A stretch of DNA of 64,000 nucleotides from positions 24,153,325 through 24,217,324 of the forward strand of contig CM053256.1 in the NCBI GenBank assembly GCA_028583405.1. The letters are read 5' to 3'. This document shows positions 63,771-64,000 of this stretch, one piece after another. The notes beneath the pieces were generated by a model, which was given only the letters and a program-made list of their open reading frames with translations, was not told where the DNA came from and made no database searches. The DNA is from Pogonophryne albipinna. Lineage: Eukaryota > Chordata > Actinopteri > Perciformes > Artedidraconidae. The translations under genes were made by a program, and so were the position numbers. Within the stretch, counting starts at the first letter, position 1. Each line of letters begins with the position of its first letter.

Positions 63771-64000
63771 GAATTTGGGGTGGTTAGGTGGGTCGCGTTT
63801 AGATGCTGCAGTGCTGCATATTCTTCTCACCAGACTAACACATTCTCACTCTTTCAAATACAGATGCTTGGTCAGTGGCCCTCTGCTCCACATGATGACG
63901 CTCTAGGTACCCCTTTAGAGTCATTCAGATGGGAACAGTGTCTCAGTTTCTGCATCCTGTATTTTAAAAATAATAATAATAATACAGTGTGCTTTCTACA

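Overview
The window looks like ray-finned (teleost) fish chromosomal DNA. It is intron-dominated and rich in CA/TG microsatellites. It holds L2-type LINEs, tRNA-derived SINEs with L2-like tails, solo LTRs and many non-autonomous DNA transposons of the hAT, PIF/Harbinger and TTAA-target (piggyBac-like) types, a mix typical of teleosts. No bacterial or viral gene organisation is present.

The only convincing host gene is on the minus strand: seven internal exons of a furin/kexin-type proprotein convertase, at 43087-43124, 42193-42272, 37299-37387, 32021-32193, 30884-31099, 29488-29591 and 9024-9137. They join in one open frame of about 271 codons. They carry the catalytic His, the oxyanion Asn and the catalytic Ser. 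The exon ending in the catalytic Asp (expected above 43.1 kb) and the P-domain exons (expected below 9.0 kb) were not found. Motifs are a mixture of PCSK7-like and furin-like, with several unusual substitutions, and one intron appears to use a GC donor.

Layout. 1-9 kb: downstream intron with a three-level transposon nest (3707-5878), a solo LTR (7776-8120) and a Harbinger-type MITE (8165-8926). 9-29.5 kb: a 20.35-kb intron with a TTAA element and its paralogous empty site (11.9-13.6 kb), a solo LTR split by a hAT element (15510-17208), a TTAA MITE, another solo LTR, a SINE, a decayed L2 and a second SINE. 29.5-43.1 kb: the exon cluster, interleaved with a solo LTR, a hAT inside a hAT, a TTAA MITE and a nearly complete L2 (about 38.06-42.03 kb) whose frame breaks all fall on C runs. 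43.1-64 kb: upstream intron or intergenic DNA with a hAT carrying a TTF zinc-finger reading frame, LINE fragments, an 18-bp minisatellite, five long CA/TG tracts and a TTAA MITE.

Many insertions are supported by target-site duplications read directly from the sequence: 5 bp for four solo LTRs, 8 bp for hATs, TTA for Harbinger-type and TTAA for piggyBac-like elements. Family names come from recognition of motifs and termini; no database search was possible.
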